A stretch of 64,000 nt of DNA from Saccharina japonica (Eukaryota; Sar; Phaeophyceae; Laminariales; Laminariaceae), in NCBI GenBank assembly GCA_008828725.1, contig MEHQ01001361.1:124001-188000 (forward strand), read 5' to 3'. The notes beneath the pieces are model-generated. The model did not search any database, was not told the origin of the DNA, and saw only the letters and a program-made list of their open reading frames with translations. Below are positions 42,801 through 54,800 of this stretch, in pieces (position 1 is the stretch's first letter; each line of letters starts with the position of its first letter). A program made the translations under genes and the position numbers.

Positions 42801-45800
42801 TACACGACGACGATCTCATTTCATCTCGAGTCGTCATAGCAATCTCTTAGATTTGCCTCACCTCCAGTTCGCCCAATCGTCGACGCAAATCTCGTAGCTG
42901 ACGATGTTGCGTCTCAGCCTCTTTCTCCAGGGCTCGTGCTGCCTGTGACGCCAAGCATCACCGGTCGGCGGAATCGTTACCGTTTGACAGATGGCGCACG
43001 CCACCAAGCAAGGAAGGCAAGGCCGTTTGATTGCAACCACACCCCGGACAGTTAATCTACAGATCATACAGATCACTCCCACCTGATGATCTAGATCTTT
43101 CAGGGCAGATAGGTCCCTGATTTGCATGATCTAGCTCATGTTGCCGGATGGAGGCCGCACAATTTACATTGTCTAGCACGTGTTTCCCTGATTGGATCTG
43201 CACTCTGCCGATCCTGCCGAACCTCTCACAAGCGACGGCGGGTGAGGAACCAGAGGGTCTGGATCATCATTTTTTTCGAGGTGTGGTTACAACCGAACTT
43301 TGACTCTCACAGCGCTGGTGGTGTGCCCATCGAGATAGACACTACAGTATTTCCCCCGCGTTTTCGTTTTCATCTTCTACATATAGAAAAGCTACGGTAT
43401 GGGTGCCAGGCTTTCTCGCTCGTGCGTGTGTATACACCCGCCACGTCGTGTCTGCCATGGTTGTCTGCCAACCCTACAAGTGCCATGCTACGCGGGCAAG
43501 CTTCGGCTGAGGGAAGCCCAAAATTGATACGCGTTTCACGATAGGGGTGTGTGTACTGGTAGCACTTTTCAGCCAAAATATTTCGACTTGACAGGGCTTC
43601 CCAACCGAGGGACTCTACCCATCATCGTTTAGTTTTACAATACCCTAAGGCCATCGGATTAATCATCGTGGTTTAAGTGCACATTTTTGTCTTATAAGCC
43701 ATTTTTGTCTTAAAAGAGATAGAGAGCTCCCTCCTTAAGTGAAGAGCTTCAAACCCTCTACCCTAGCACGCGTCTTAGCGGGGCCTCCATCCATCCAGCC
43801 ATCGTGCTCACCTCAACGAGTTCCGCGGCCTCTTTGGCGTCGTGCTCCCTGCCCTCTCCTAGAACAGATATCTCCTGTGGGGGGAAATCACGAAAGCGCG
43901 TGTGTCAGACGCCGACCAATCGTATTAGTGCTGCGCGGCGAAGCGAAGAGAGGTACAGCAGATACGGCGCAGCATCAATGCAGGCGATGCCGGCCAAGCG
44001 AAACCTTCGTACGCGGCAGCCGCAGCCGTGCCGCACAGCTGCTGGCTGTAATGACCCCTCTGAATATTTTCGCTTGCGGCTTGCAGCTTGAGGCGGGGGG
44101 GACTGTTTCCTGAACGATGCCACCGAAGCGATCATGCCATGCAGTGCCGGCCAGGTCAAAAGTGCGTCCGATTTGTGTAGTTATTGATCTGTTTCCGATA
44201 CCGTCTCCCTCTTCTGTCAAAATCAATGAATCAACACTAGCTCAAGCCATTAGCCAATTGATTTAATCCATCCCTATCCGTATTTCAATATATCAGGTAC
44301 CGGGAATCGTATATATGTATCAGGCCTCTCGAATCTTTTGCAGATCAGGTCTCTCGGTCTTGAAATGACAGGCGCCTCGAATAAGCCATCGCGGCGTGTA
44401 TAGAGACAGGCGTTGCGTGCTTCTGTCGAGAAAGAGCCGCGCCGGCGGTGTCGAGGCTGCCATATATCTACTACTCGTACTTATGTTGTGAACCTCTACT
44501 GGTACCGCCAAAGACACAACAGCCTCTTGAAAAACCCGGAATTAAGCGGATAACCACAGGTGCTGCTTTCATCCGGGTTGCAAAAACAGCACTTTTGCCT
44601 TTGTCGGCAGTCCAGTGAGAGCTCGATCACGGGTTCCCCACCTGTATCACGGGTTCCCCACCTGTTGGTATCCGATCAATGTTCCTCGTAGTATTCCGGT
44701 CAGTGTTTCCAAGAGATCGCAGTGTGCGTCTTGAAGGGTCTCCAACACGCAACTGTGGCATACCAGGTATGAGAGAGGAAGGGGAGTTTTGGGGTTTCGG
44801 AGAGTGTTTGGTCAGAACAATCCTCCGGCAGCAGTAGCCTTCCATGGATTACGATGCACGTTCAGGGGCAGTGTAGGCTCCGCTATGAATCATACGCCAA
44901 TACGCTGTATAGTAAGGTTGTTCAATCGGCGGTTTTAGCTTTATATCAACTTTCGTTCGGCTCAGATGATAAGAACGCTTCTTCTTCCTGGTGCACGTCA
45001 ATGAGTCGTGGGCTTATTGCGTAGAACATGGGCTCGTGGCGAAGCACAAGAGGCCGATTAATACGCACCAGGTATACCAAACGGTGCTACTGGTGTCTAT
45101 CACATTGCCAAGCCTCGTCGTGGACAGCATTCCGCCTCACCCAAGGTAAGGGTCAGTCGCACCCGTGACCGAAATAAGCTCCTTAAAACAGATGCCGTAA
45201 AGACTGTGCTTGGCCATGATCACCTCCACGTCCTGCCACAACGAGCAGGGAGGAAAAAAGGGAGCAGGGAAACGGGTCCTCATCGGAGCGTAGGCAGCAG
45301 CTGTAAGCATATCAACTCTGACCTTGCGTCGAACCCGGCAGTCATTCGCCAGCTGAGCACGCCGTCCCCCTACCGCTCCGCCCAGACGACGTTTCATGGG
45401 CGCTTGCAAGGGCCGCGACTGGCCAATTCTCGCTGTTCAACGCCAAGTCGGCAAGTATACGTAGCGGCCGGGGTTTTCCCGCTCGCATATCACGCACTGG
45501 ACGCCGCCAAGGGGTAACAGGAGAGCGCGTTCCCGCTGGGAAATAAAACACAACACTGAACACTGTGCGTCGAGGCTACTGCTCTAGACTAGTCTTGACA
45601 TCCGCAACGGACTTTCGCCCCCAGCGACGTCGGTTGCAAACAACGCTGTAAAATGGTTCCAGAAATGCCGAGAATCAACAGCTCGTTCCACACCCAGCGG
45701 TCGCGAGCCCTGCCACGGCAACCGCAAGCGTAGCTCGTTAAATGGGCCACGCCCTGATATACTTATTCTGGTGGCGGCATTGATACTTCAATTGATCAGT

Positions 45801-46615
45801 CGTTAAGATACGTCAACGAAATATCTCCCTCTCTCTCTCTCTCTTGCTCTCTTGCTCTCTCTCTCCTCTCTTCGACCGCTTGCCTGTAGAGGACCCTCCC
45901 GCAGGCAAGCCAACCGTTCTTTCATTGTCCGCATGGCCACTCGCACGTGTAGGTCCAGCGAGGTTTCTGCGTCCGCGTCTCCCTCGGTGTAACGCGAAGG
46001 ATGGCGTCGTTTCATGGCCGTGATGCGACCGAAAAGGGAAGCAATGGCTTCCATGTCGTCCTGTTGTTGACGTGCAGAAACATTAATAGCGGTGTTGGTT
46101 TCAGCCAGGCGGCCAGGCTCAGGCGTATCGCTGTGCGCTCAGTCGTGTTAGTGTTGGTCTTGCTCTGCGGGTGGTGGTAGATCACTAGAAGAAGCAGTAA
46201 TTGACGGTCCTGGGTTTATGGTGCGTGCTCAAACCATAACGAGGAGAGTTGCCAAAACGCAGAATGCTGGTATGTTTTTTCGTTCGACCTAACCGCCACG
46301 AGCGGGTACTATACCAGATACCAGGGTATTCATGAAAGGACCACCTCTACCCAGCTTACTGATGCAGCTTGCTGATGTGTTCACCGGATGGCATTCTCAG
46401 AGAGTCGAGACGAGACGAAAATAAGTGCAAACGGTCTCACCCGGTCAACCACGAGGTGCATGGCGTGGTTATGCTGCGAATAATGCCCCCCTTTCCCCGC
46501 CGCGCCGCCAGGAACTGCTCCCACCGACGAGTTACCACAGGTATCGCGGAAAGCGGTTGCACCCCCCCCTGGCTTTTTCGGGCGAGCATGAGGTTGCCGC
46601 GGTCTTGGGCAGCTA
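39862..46615 (-). CDS. Second copy (probable allele) of the EF-hand/coiled-coil gene, lacking the last exon
   Basis: Exons corresponding to copy 1: 46441-46615, 45884-46130, 45141-45232, 44662-44752, 43812-43874, 42862-42942, 42202-42516, 41803-41913, 41063-41230 and about 39862-40266. Splice sites are conserved. Amino-acid differences include V to L in the second exon, A to V in the linker exon, and K to R and R to H in the 135-codon exon. The run AAAAA before the last donor (AAAA in copy 1) would shift the frame by one if that donor is used. The EF-hand exon is absent because the duplication starts at 39277. Confidence 0.6.
40906..41028 (-). mobile_element. Family P fragment (allelic copy)
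   Basis: The same insertion as at 30440-30562, seen in the second copy of the duplicated block. It was therefore present before the two copies diverged. Confidence 0.6.
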
Positions 46616-48002
46616 CTGATGTTAGTTATGTGGTCACCTGGAGTCAGGGCTCGCATAGCCTATTGATAGCAGGTGGCGCGGAATGGAGGGGGAAAAGGCG
46701 CAAAGGGCATTTGCTGCAGAAATGGTCGGTCGTTTCCTCTATGATACGGTCGGTGCCTTGGTGTGCCTTTCTCCTTGCGCCCGACAACTACTACGCATGT
46801 ATGTGCTGCAGCAGGTAATTCGAGTCCGTCGTGCATACTTTGTATCCTACCTGCAGGGTTTATTCACAGCGTCACTGGTACAGTAGTACGAGCGCTTTGC
46901 CTCGACTTGTTGAACAAGTACAGTATGTATAGCAATAGGCCCAAGACTAAAAAATGTACATATATGGCATATCGACAGAGACAAGGTCATACTTCATGGC
47001 CCGCTCATGAGCTACTCCTACGAGATTTCTTCGTGCGCCACATGGGACATGGGGCATGCAAGTATGGGCGTCGTCACACCTGTACCCAGAGCAACGAGTA
47101 TAAAATACCAACGTTGCAATATTGTGTACCTATCTATGTGGTCCATTTGAGTGAGGTACAACATGCACATGTTTCGTCTGTCAAATTGCCCTCACAAACT
47201 GCCAACCGACCGGCCAGGGCTTGCGCACACACCGCGTGCATTCCGTCAGTGACCACAAGAAACAAGAAACCAAGAGAAGACTACTGAAGTACCTGGTAGA
47301 CCACAACAGGAAGACCACACTTATGTTTGCCTCCAAATAGCGCCAGTCACCAGCGGCGTACAACATAGGTCTACGAACAAGAAATAGCCTACAGTACGAA
47401 GAATCTCTTATTTTTGGCCAGACTGGAATTTCTTACTCGTATGTAAGACTGAGTGTGTTCCACACTATTTTCAGTATTAAGAGGGCGCATTCTTGTTTTT
47501 CCCCCAAAATCTCATAATCAATTTCCTAATTATCAGGTTCTTAACATATGTCGCGCACTGTACTTGTGTACTTGTGGTGTAATACGAGTAAGAACACAAG
47601 CTCACTTCTTGGAGAGCGCTGATAAAATTAGATTCAGAAATCATACTCAGCGGCGAGCGCTACACTAAATCCTATATACCGGTATATTATACCAGGTACT
47701 GCTGTACCTGGTACTGTATTGAATAGCCTGCGTATCTACTGTACGTATGCTATGTGATGTGATACGTATGTTCAAGGTTGTTCAAGGAAGGTGCCACGAT
47801 AAGGTTCTACAGCAGAGAAAGCTTTGCTCATGATACGTACGAGCATGTACGAAAGTTTTTCTTGTTACCATAGCCGGCCCATACTTGTTGCTGTACTCGT
47901 ATCATATCACGTGTATGCTCGATGTATGATACCTTATTTTAACCGTTTTCTGATCGACAATAATATATCCTTTCTCTATCAACCCAAATATATCACCTGT
48001 GG

Positions 48003-48582
48003 TTAGTTGCCCCGCAGCTAAAAGCCGTGATGAGTTTTGTCGCGGTACTGATAGCCGTGAGGGGGGCGTGTAGCCGGGGTCCTATATGCGTCGCCTAGAC
48101 GCGGCGGTGGTCTAGAAGGGTCTTGCTTGAAGCAAGACCTTCGATCACCAAGGAGTAGGGACGGAGTGCGCCCGACAAATAATGAGATCTTGCCGAAGAG
48201 CCGAAATATGACGACGTTTTTTTCGCTGGGCACGGCAACTTACCCTGCAGATTCTTGACAGCGATATTCGCCTTATTGTGTCACGAAGACAGACGTGGTT
48301 CTGAGGCTAGCTTATTGGGGTAAGGAGCCCCGTGTGGCCCAAGCAGCAGAAGATGGAAGCAGGCAGACTGGCCGGCATGAGCACGTCCAGATCCAACCTG
48401 CGGTGAAAAAAATTGAACAACATAATCCCGGTCAAATAACGTTTTTCAGTTCGGGTGGAAACCCTCCAATCCCCGATGTTCCCAACTCTGCCCGAACCAA
48501 CTCCCACTCCCGCAACTCGGTACGCCGGGTACGGGCCGCTTGGTGATTTTTTGGCTGGTTTGGTAGGTTAGGACTGAGAACG
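48003..48582. other. Presumed shared 5' region of divergent genes
   Basis: This separates the 5' side of the EF-hand gene (-) from the start of the TPR gene (+). On the minus strand a consensus donor, GCAGG|GTAAGT, lies at 48244 and would leave phase 1, matching the first identified exon of copy 2 (46615). It may therefore end an upstream or untranslated exon of that gene. No promoter motif is convincing. Confidence 0.35.
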
Positions 48583-48816
48583 ATGGTGGCCCCGAAGTAC
48601 GGCTCACCGGAACCGTTCTCGACGGGCGCCGCGCAAGATGCGGCCTCGACAAGGAATGACAAGCGTCGCGAGGAAATCTTGCTACGTCTAATCTCCGATG
48701 CAAACGAGGACAGGATGGAAGGGAACACGCTGTTCAAGGATCGAAGCTTTAACGATGCGGTGGTGAAGTACTCCAAGGCCATCCACACGCTGCAGAAGGC
48801 CAGTGCTAGCGATTTC
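48583..48816 (+). CDS. TPR gene exon 1
   Basis: The ATG in GAACGATGG opens MVAPKYGSPEPFSTGAAQ. The exon ends with the first TPR helix pair EGNTLFKDRSFNDAVVKYSK and AIHTLQKASASDF. The donor (C|GTTTGG at 48816) is chosen because it keeps phase 0; it is weak. Confidence 0.6.
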
Positions 48817-51800
48817 GTTTGGTTAGCTCGGATGCGGTTTGGTGTAGTGGAGGGGTGGGCGGACGGTGCGGGTTTCTGCTTGGTAGGTCCACGCGGCGGC
48901 GTAGATATACTTGAAGAGGGAACGTTTTTTTTTGGCTTTTCGAGAAATTGTTTTTGCCCCCTCGCTCGCTTGCTCGAGAGCTATCATACGATGCCTGGTA
49001 CTGCTGCTGCTGTACAAGCCGTCGTCTGGAGCACAACTCCGTCCGAGTGCACCAAGTACCCTGCTGCTGCTGTTGTACGTACATACAGCAAAGGTCGTTG
49101 GTGTCCATCGAGGGACATGTATTCCATCGTGGCCGTCTGCCTGCAATGCAAGCGCACCCTTGATTTCATCTTTGCGTGCTCGTAGATAAGTACTGACTGG
49201 GATATTCGAATCTGCGCCGCAATGCCTTTTCTGGAGGTTTCGATGGGGATGCCAATCGAACGGAACCAAGTACTCGTCCAGCAGGGGTCCCCCAATAAGG
49301 CGGTGGTGTGCCAGAGCAATATGACCGCCATATAGAGGGAAGCCGCCTTATTAATTCCAGGTTATTTATGCAATTCCCCAGTCGCGCCAAGCGATTCGAC
49401 CGCCTTATATGGGGATTCCGCCTTACTCAGACCGCCTTATTGGGGGACCCCCACTACTGTAGGGGGGCCTGTATAAAAGGCAGCACGAATAAGGCGGCCG
49501 CTCGATATAGCTTAAAAAGGCGGTCAAAATCGGCTGTCATGACTGGACAATTGCACACAAGTGATGGAATGAATAAGGCGGTCACTCGATATAAGGTGGT
49601 CAAAACCTCGGTGTGCTTGCTACGTACGAGGTATGTACGTAGGCCCCACTACTATGTTGTACGTACCTTCACTTCAAACCCTCGCGCACAACATTCGCAT
49701 GAACCCACCGGCACGCGCTCGCACAAACCGAGATGTTCCTACAGTACTGCTGTATCTGGTTCCTACGAGCGTATATAAACAAGGTCGCCTGTTCCCGGGC
49801 TCCACCTCCTCGACCTCGTGTACAAGGTGGCTCCCACAAATAGATGCAACGCCGTCAAACTCTCCTCTGCAATCCCTGCCATAAGACACCACTGCTGTAC
49901 GTACGAACATCGTACATCATTTTGTAGTCACATGCTGCTGTAGTGTCCGATTCGCTTGTCGGTCTTAGCGCTACTGCTGTAGCTGCCCGTTTGTACTGCG
50001 TCTCTGGGGCACATATCATAGGATGGGCAGTTTGGAACCATCTTGGGTGTGAGGGGGAGGTGTAATCATGTCATGCACGGCCGTAGTCGTATAACCATAG
50101 ACCCTCGCATCCACTACAATGCCGGGACGGAGCACGTCGGGTTTTCACCGACCAGGCAGACATTGCGTGCACCAAGCGCCAAGCGCCGTGGGGTGTTTGT
50201 TAGGCGTGTCGCATGAAGGGTGAGCAGCATGATACTAAGAACCGCTTGTGAGGGGGGGGGGGGTCTCCATGTCCATGCCCCCCCCCAGCACAAAGGCCTA
50301 CCCCAAAAATGAACTCCCTCGGACCACCCTCGCAGAAGCCGGGAGCTGCTTGATGGAGCCTGCTACTGCGGTATTTATACTGTAGCCTAAAAACTCGTGC
50401 TGGAATCACTTTTGTGGTCGCCGCAATCGACCAGCATAGGCAAGGCACGGTATGTATCATGGGGCGACGGTACGCCTGGAGCCGTCGTCAGATACAGCAA
50501 GTAGCTAGCTCCCTTCAGTAGTTAAGAAGCAGCGCGGCAGTAGGAAAGTACACCCCATATGTATGTACGAGTCGTAGCTCACTCGCCCCGACGGAAAGAC
50601 CTACCCTATATACGTATCACGCTCGCTGCCTGCTTGTGGTGCGCTCGCGGCGAGATCGGAGACGCAACGATGATTTCTAGTGGCGAAATGACGAACATTC
50701 TATTTATCCAATGCTTGTAGCCTGGCTCAAAAAAGGCATGACCTTTTCTCACGCCCCACCCACCCACCAGCGTGCCACCAGCGTGTGACAAAGCTTCGCT
50801 GTTCACGCCATACATACACGGTATGCTGAATTCTACAGCCTCAGATTGTGTCCCCCTCATACGGGATGTACACCCTGCATGAGGACATATAAAACCCTTG
50901 AGTACGCGCGATCGAAGTATCACACTCAGCTACGAAGCAAAGATGAGTTTCGACGAAATCCTCGATCTCACAGCTGTTTTTTTTTTTTTTTAATATTTTT
51001 AAAATATACGGTATGCATATCGGTGCATCGTGTAGCAGTTTTTTTTTTCTTTTTTTTTCTTGTGATCGTCAACCGTTTTTGCGCCTTCTCGCTCTCTCCG
51101 CCCCCTCTCCCCTTTTCCGCGCGCCCTTTGTGTTATTTCAGCTTCCCAAGGAGATGGCGTCCCAGGACATGGCGAAGGCGCTCAACAACCGTGGCAGGGT
51201 TTACGTGAAGCTCGACCTCATGAGCCATGCGGAGGTGGACGCCAGCGAGGTCCGTATCCCAGCAAGCAGCAACTCCTCCCCTAGAACAGCGCTGCCGTAT
51301 ACGTTTATATAACACGGAAGATAGCACACCCTCGGAGCGAAGTTTGAGTCAGCTTTTCTCAGCAACAGGAAGCGTGCAATGCGTGTACGGTGTAAGTTTA
51401 TGTAGAGACCTCGACGAGGTCTTCCCAATGCCACAAGTTTCGTTGTGTGTGATCCCGTTGGTGTGGAGAATCTCGACTCGGAAAATCGTCCCAGGTTGTG
51501 TTATCTTTGTGTTATACTGTATATAGTATATAGGGGGTGGTGATATGCACACGCTAGCGGTGCCGCCTTGACTGTATATAGTATATAGGGGGTGGTAATA
51601 TGCACACGCTAGCGGTGCCGCCTTGTCCTTGTGCGCTGAATGGTGAGCCACGCGACGGTGTCGTCTACGGTAGCGCTCTAGGCGCCGTTCTGCGCTCTCA
51701 CGCACGGTACTGCCAGTGTTGCGGCGCGCGGCGGCAGGGTGGGGGGGACGGGGGGGGAGGGCTGGGTGTACTTCATTTTCATGCATGGCCGTAGTTGTAT

Positions 51801-54800
51801 GTATGACCATAGACCCTCGCATCCCTGGTGGGCGAAAGTATTTGCTGTTTGTACCGCGATTCACCATCGCGCTCGATATTTTGTTTGATGGCAAGTCACT
51901 GGCCCCACGACAGCATGCGGCGAAGGCTGTTCTGTTTTGCTGCTGGCTTCCTCCTTCTCCCCGTCGTTGTCTTTGTCCTGGTTCTGCTGCTGCTGTTGTT
52001 GTTGGCGGCGACGATCCGCGGGGGCGCTGACATGCGTCCTCCAAGCCGCCCCCCTCAATTTTCGTGGTTTGTTTCGCGCCCTGCTTTCATGCCGGGCTTG
52101 TTCGCCCCCGGGCGCTGCTTGCACCCCTTTCGCGTGTTTCTTGAGGTACTCTTTCGGAATCGGGTGGGGTGCGTCTAGTGCAAGGCCCGTCGTTTTGTTT
52201 TGGCGCTTTGTCGTGGAGCCGGCGATGTTTCCCCCCCCGATTCCTTCTCACCCTTGCTCACTTGCCTGCCGGCTGTCCGTCTATGCCGAGTGCTCTCTGC
52301 CTGCGGTCCCTCCGTGAGCTGGAATGGTTCTTCGGGAGATTTATCGGCTTGTCTGCTGCGTCTTAACCTTCTTATTTCGTTGCAGGTTTTGGCAATGGCT
52401 TCCGTCGATAATGCTTCCAAGTCGGCGGCGTTTCTTGTTCGCTACCACGCCCGTGTGGGCCAAGGGCTCAAGGTGAGAGCGAATGTCGGCGGCATGGCGG
52501 GGGGCGTCAGGGCATGCGCAGCAGGACGGGAGGGAGGGGACGGGGGCGGGGGCAGCACCGAGGGTGTGGGGGGGGAAGGGGAGTGTGTGAAAGACATTTA
52601 CCTGACTTGCGTTTAACTTGCTGTTTCTAGCATTGTGCCCATCGTGTTCACGCTTTGTATTTTGTGCGCGTATAGCATCGCGCGTGTTATTTTCGAGCTC
52701 TTGTGTTTGTCTTGTGCGCGTAACTCGCACCCCTTGCACTGCGTGCATGCATGCTGTGCGTGTACTCGAAGGTGGCAGAAGTGTCAGAGAACCTCGTCGA
52801 GAACGCTGCACGCTCGTTGTCCTTTTCACTCGGTTTCGTCTCGTCTCGTCTTGTACAGTACCGATCTCGCTGCATACCATATCATACCGTACCGTCTCTT
52901 GCCGTCTCCACACCTACCTGTACTTGCCACAAAAGTGCACTATGCAAAACTGTCCCCTGTTTCCTACGAATGCAGGAGATGCGTCGCAAGTAATACGTAA
53001 ACCGTCCTCGTATCTAATTCCTAGGGATTTACCGGCCTTCCAGAGCAATACCATTAAAGCAGCCTGCCGTTCTCAATCGGTATCGATGCGTGCTGCGGCG
53101 AGACAAAACCTACCCGGCGACGGAATCGGTTCACTCGGTCGTCACAGGCGGTTCTCAAAGCCCGCGATGGCTTGCTGACGCCCCGTACGGAACCCTCGTC
53201 CCCATACTGTATTTCACAAAACCGTCCGCTCTCGCGGGGCTCACCTCCTTTTGGCCCGCCGTTCGTTCCAGCTACGCTGTTTGGTGCCACCGAACTGTAG
53301 CCATCACTACCACTATCACTACCACCACCGCCGCTACCACCGCCGCTACCATCGCTACGCCTGGTTGCCCCGAGATCCTCCGCTGCAAACGCAACAGAGG
53401 CCTCGTCACTCTCAAAGCTGGAATCAGGGGGGAAGGCCGAATCGCTCCCTTCCTCGCAGTCGGTCATGCCACCCTCCGCCGCTTCTCCTTCGCCTGCTGC
53501 GGTCCCGTTAGGTTGCCCCCCGACGCGGCGGCGGCCGACTTCCACAAACTCGCCGCTGCTCTCTGGCGGCGACGCTCCCACCCCGACGGCCGCGGACGAC
53601 ACCGCCGCTTCAGGGGAGGAAGAAGGGTCTACTCCTCGGTCAGACATTCTACCGCCACCGTTACTGTTGCCGTTGTTGTCATCGTTGGCCTGTCTGCCTT
53701 CTCGGGGGCTACTGTCGCTTTCGCGAGCACCGTCTCCACCGCGACCACCGCCACCGCCGTCGTCTACCTCGTGCCGCCGCCGCCCTCCACGCTCGACCTC
53801 ATCATCGACGCCCGCCGACCCTACGGTACCCTCTTCGCCAGGAGCCGCAGAGGCGGTGGCGGCAGCGGAGGCGGCGGCGGCGGCGGCGGCTGAAGCGGCG
53901 GCGGCCACCGCAGCAGCAGCAGCAGACGCAGCAGACGCAGCGTCAGCGTCGGCAGCCGCGGCGCGCGCGGTGTCTTCCGCGTCTCCGCCCGCGTCGGCGC
54001 CCTCCTCACATCCGGTGAAGCGCTGCCAGCGGAGCCACCACTGCCTGTCTACCACCGCCCACACGTCCCCCTCGCGAGGCTTTCGTCCACAACCGCGGAA
54101 AACAAACGCGACGATGGATGGTGCATCGGCGATCGCGGGAGGGCAAGGGTAACAAGGGGGTGTGCGGTCGGGGTAAAGAGTGGGGGGGAGTTCGCCCAAA
54201 CTTGGAAGATAGAGCTAAACGGGCGTGTGGCCTGCATGCTCACGTCTGTGAGCGCTTGATTCTGCCAAGGATGTAAACAAAAAGGGCGAGCTATTCGTGA
54301 ACAGGCGGCAAGTGCAGATCAGATTTCGGCGCCGCACACGTAACGGGTTCGCGAGTTTCGAGTATCTCATCGATGTTTTCAAAAATTATATCAAATTTCG
54401 CGAATCTTCTCGCTTTATCTCCCCGTCCGCCAGTCAGTCCACTGGCTAACCCACCGATTGAACGGGGTACATCCGACGATCGAACATTCCCGGTGAACTA
54501 ACCTTTTCTTTCGCCTGTGTCACCAACCAGCGAATGTCCTGCGCCTGCTTCACCGGCGGCGGACCTTCGTTCTCCCCCTCCCCCAAACCAACGCCCGGCT
54601 CTCCAGTCTCGTCTCCCCACCCGCCGCCCTTGCCGTCGCCGTCGCCGCCGCCACCACCGCCGGCTCGGCCTTCGCCCCCACGGCGAGATTCTTCCTCGTC
54701 CTCTGCCTGTGATCCAGCCTCCCCCCCTCCTGGTCCTCGACACCCCCGTGTCCCTCTCGCGCCTTCTCCGGGTCCCAGCTCGCGCTTGAAGCCAACCCCC

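Larger units (their letters stand above)
39277..48002. repeat. Large direct duplication, copy 2 (8.73 kb)
   Basis: The counterpart of 28815-38894 without the TIR element. Its right edge runs on without a gap into the TPR-DUSP-MYND locus. On the left it is preceded by a family P fragment and the single N. Confidence 0.9.

Noticed and set aside
48295..48420. Exon of a P-loop-like protein (VGSGRAHAGQSACF) on the minus strand
   Set aside because: There is a good acceptor (TTTCACCGCAG), but no frame stays open to the donor at 48244 and no other donor follows.
51361..52030. 231-codon minus-strand frame
   Set aside because: It crosses a family P fragment and a tandem repeat, has no domain, and lies within introns of the TPR gene.
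53090..53893. 267-codon plus-strand frame rich in TTTT/AATT
   Set aside because: Antisense of the inverted exon 5 copy and caused by triplet runs. Its twin appears opposite the real exon at 60134-60937.
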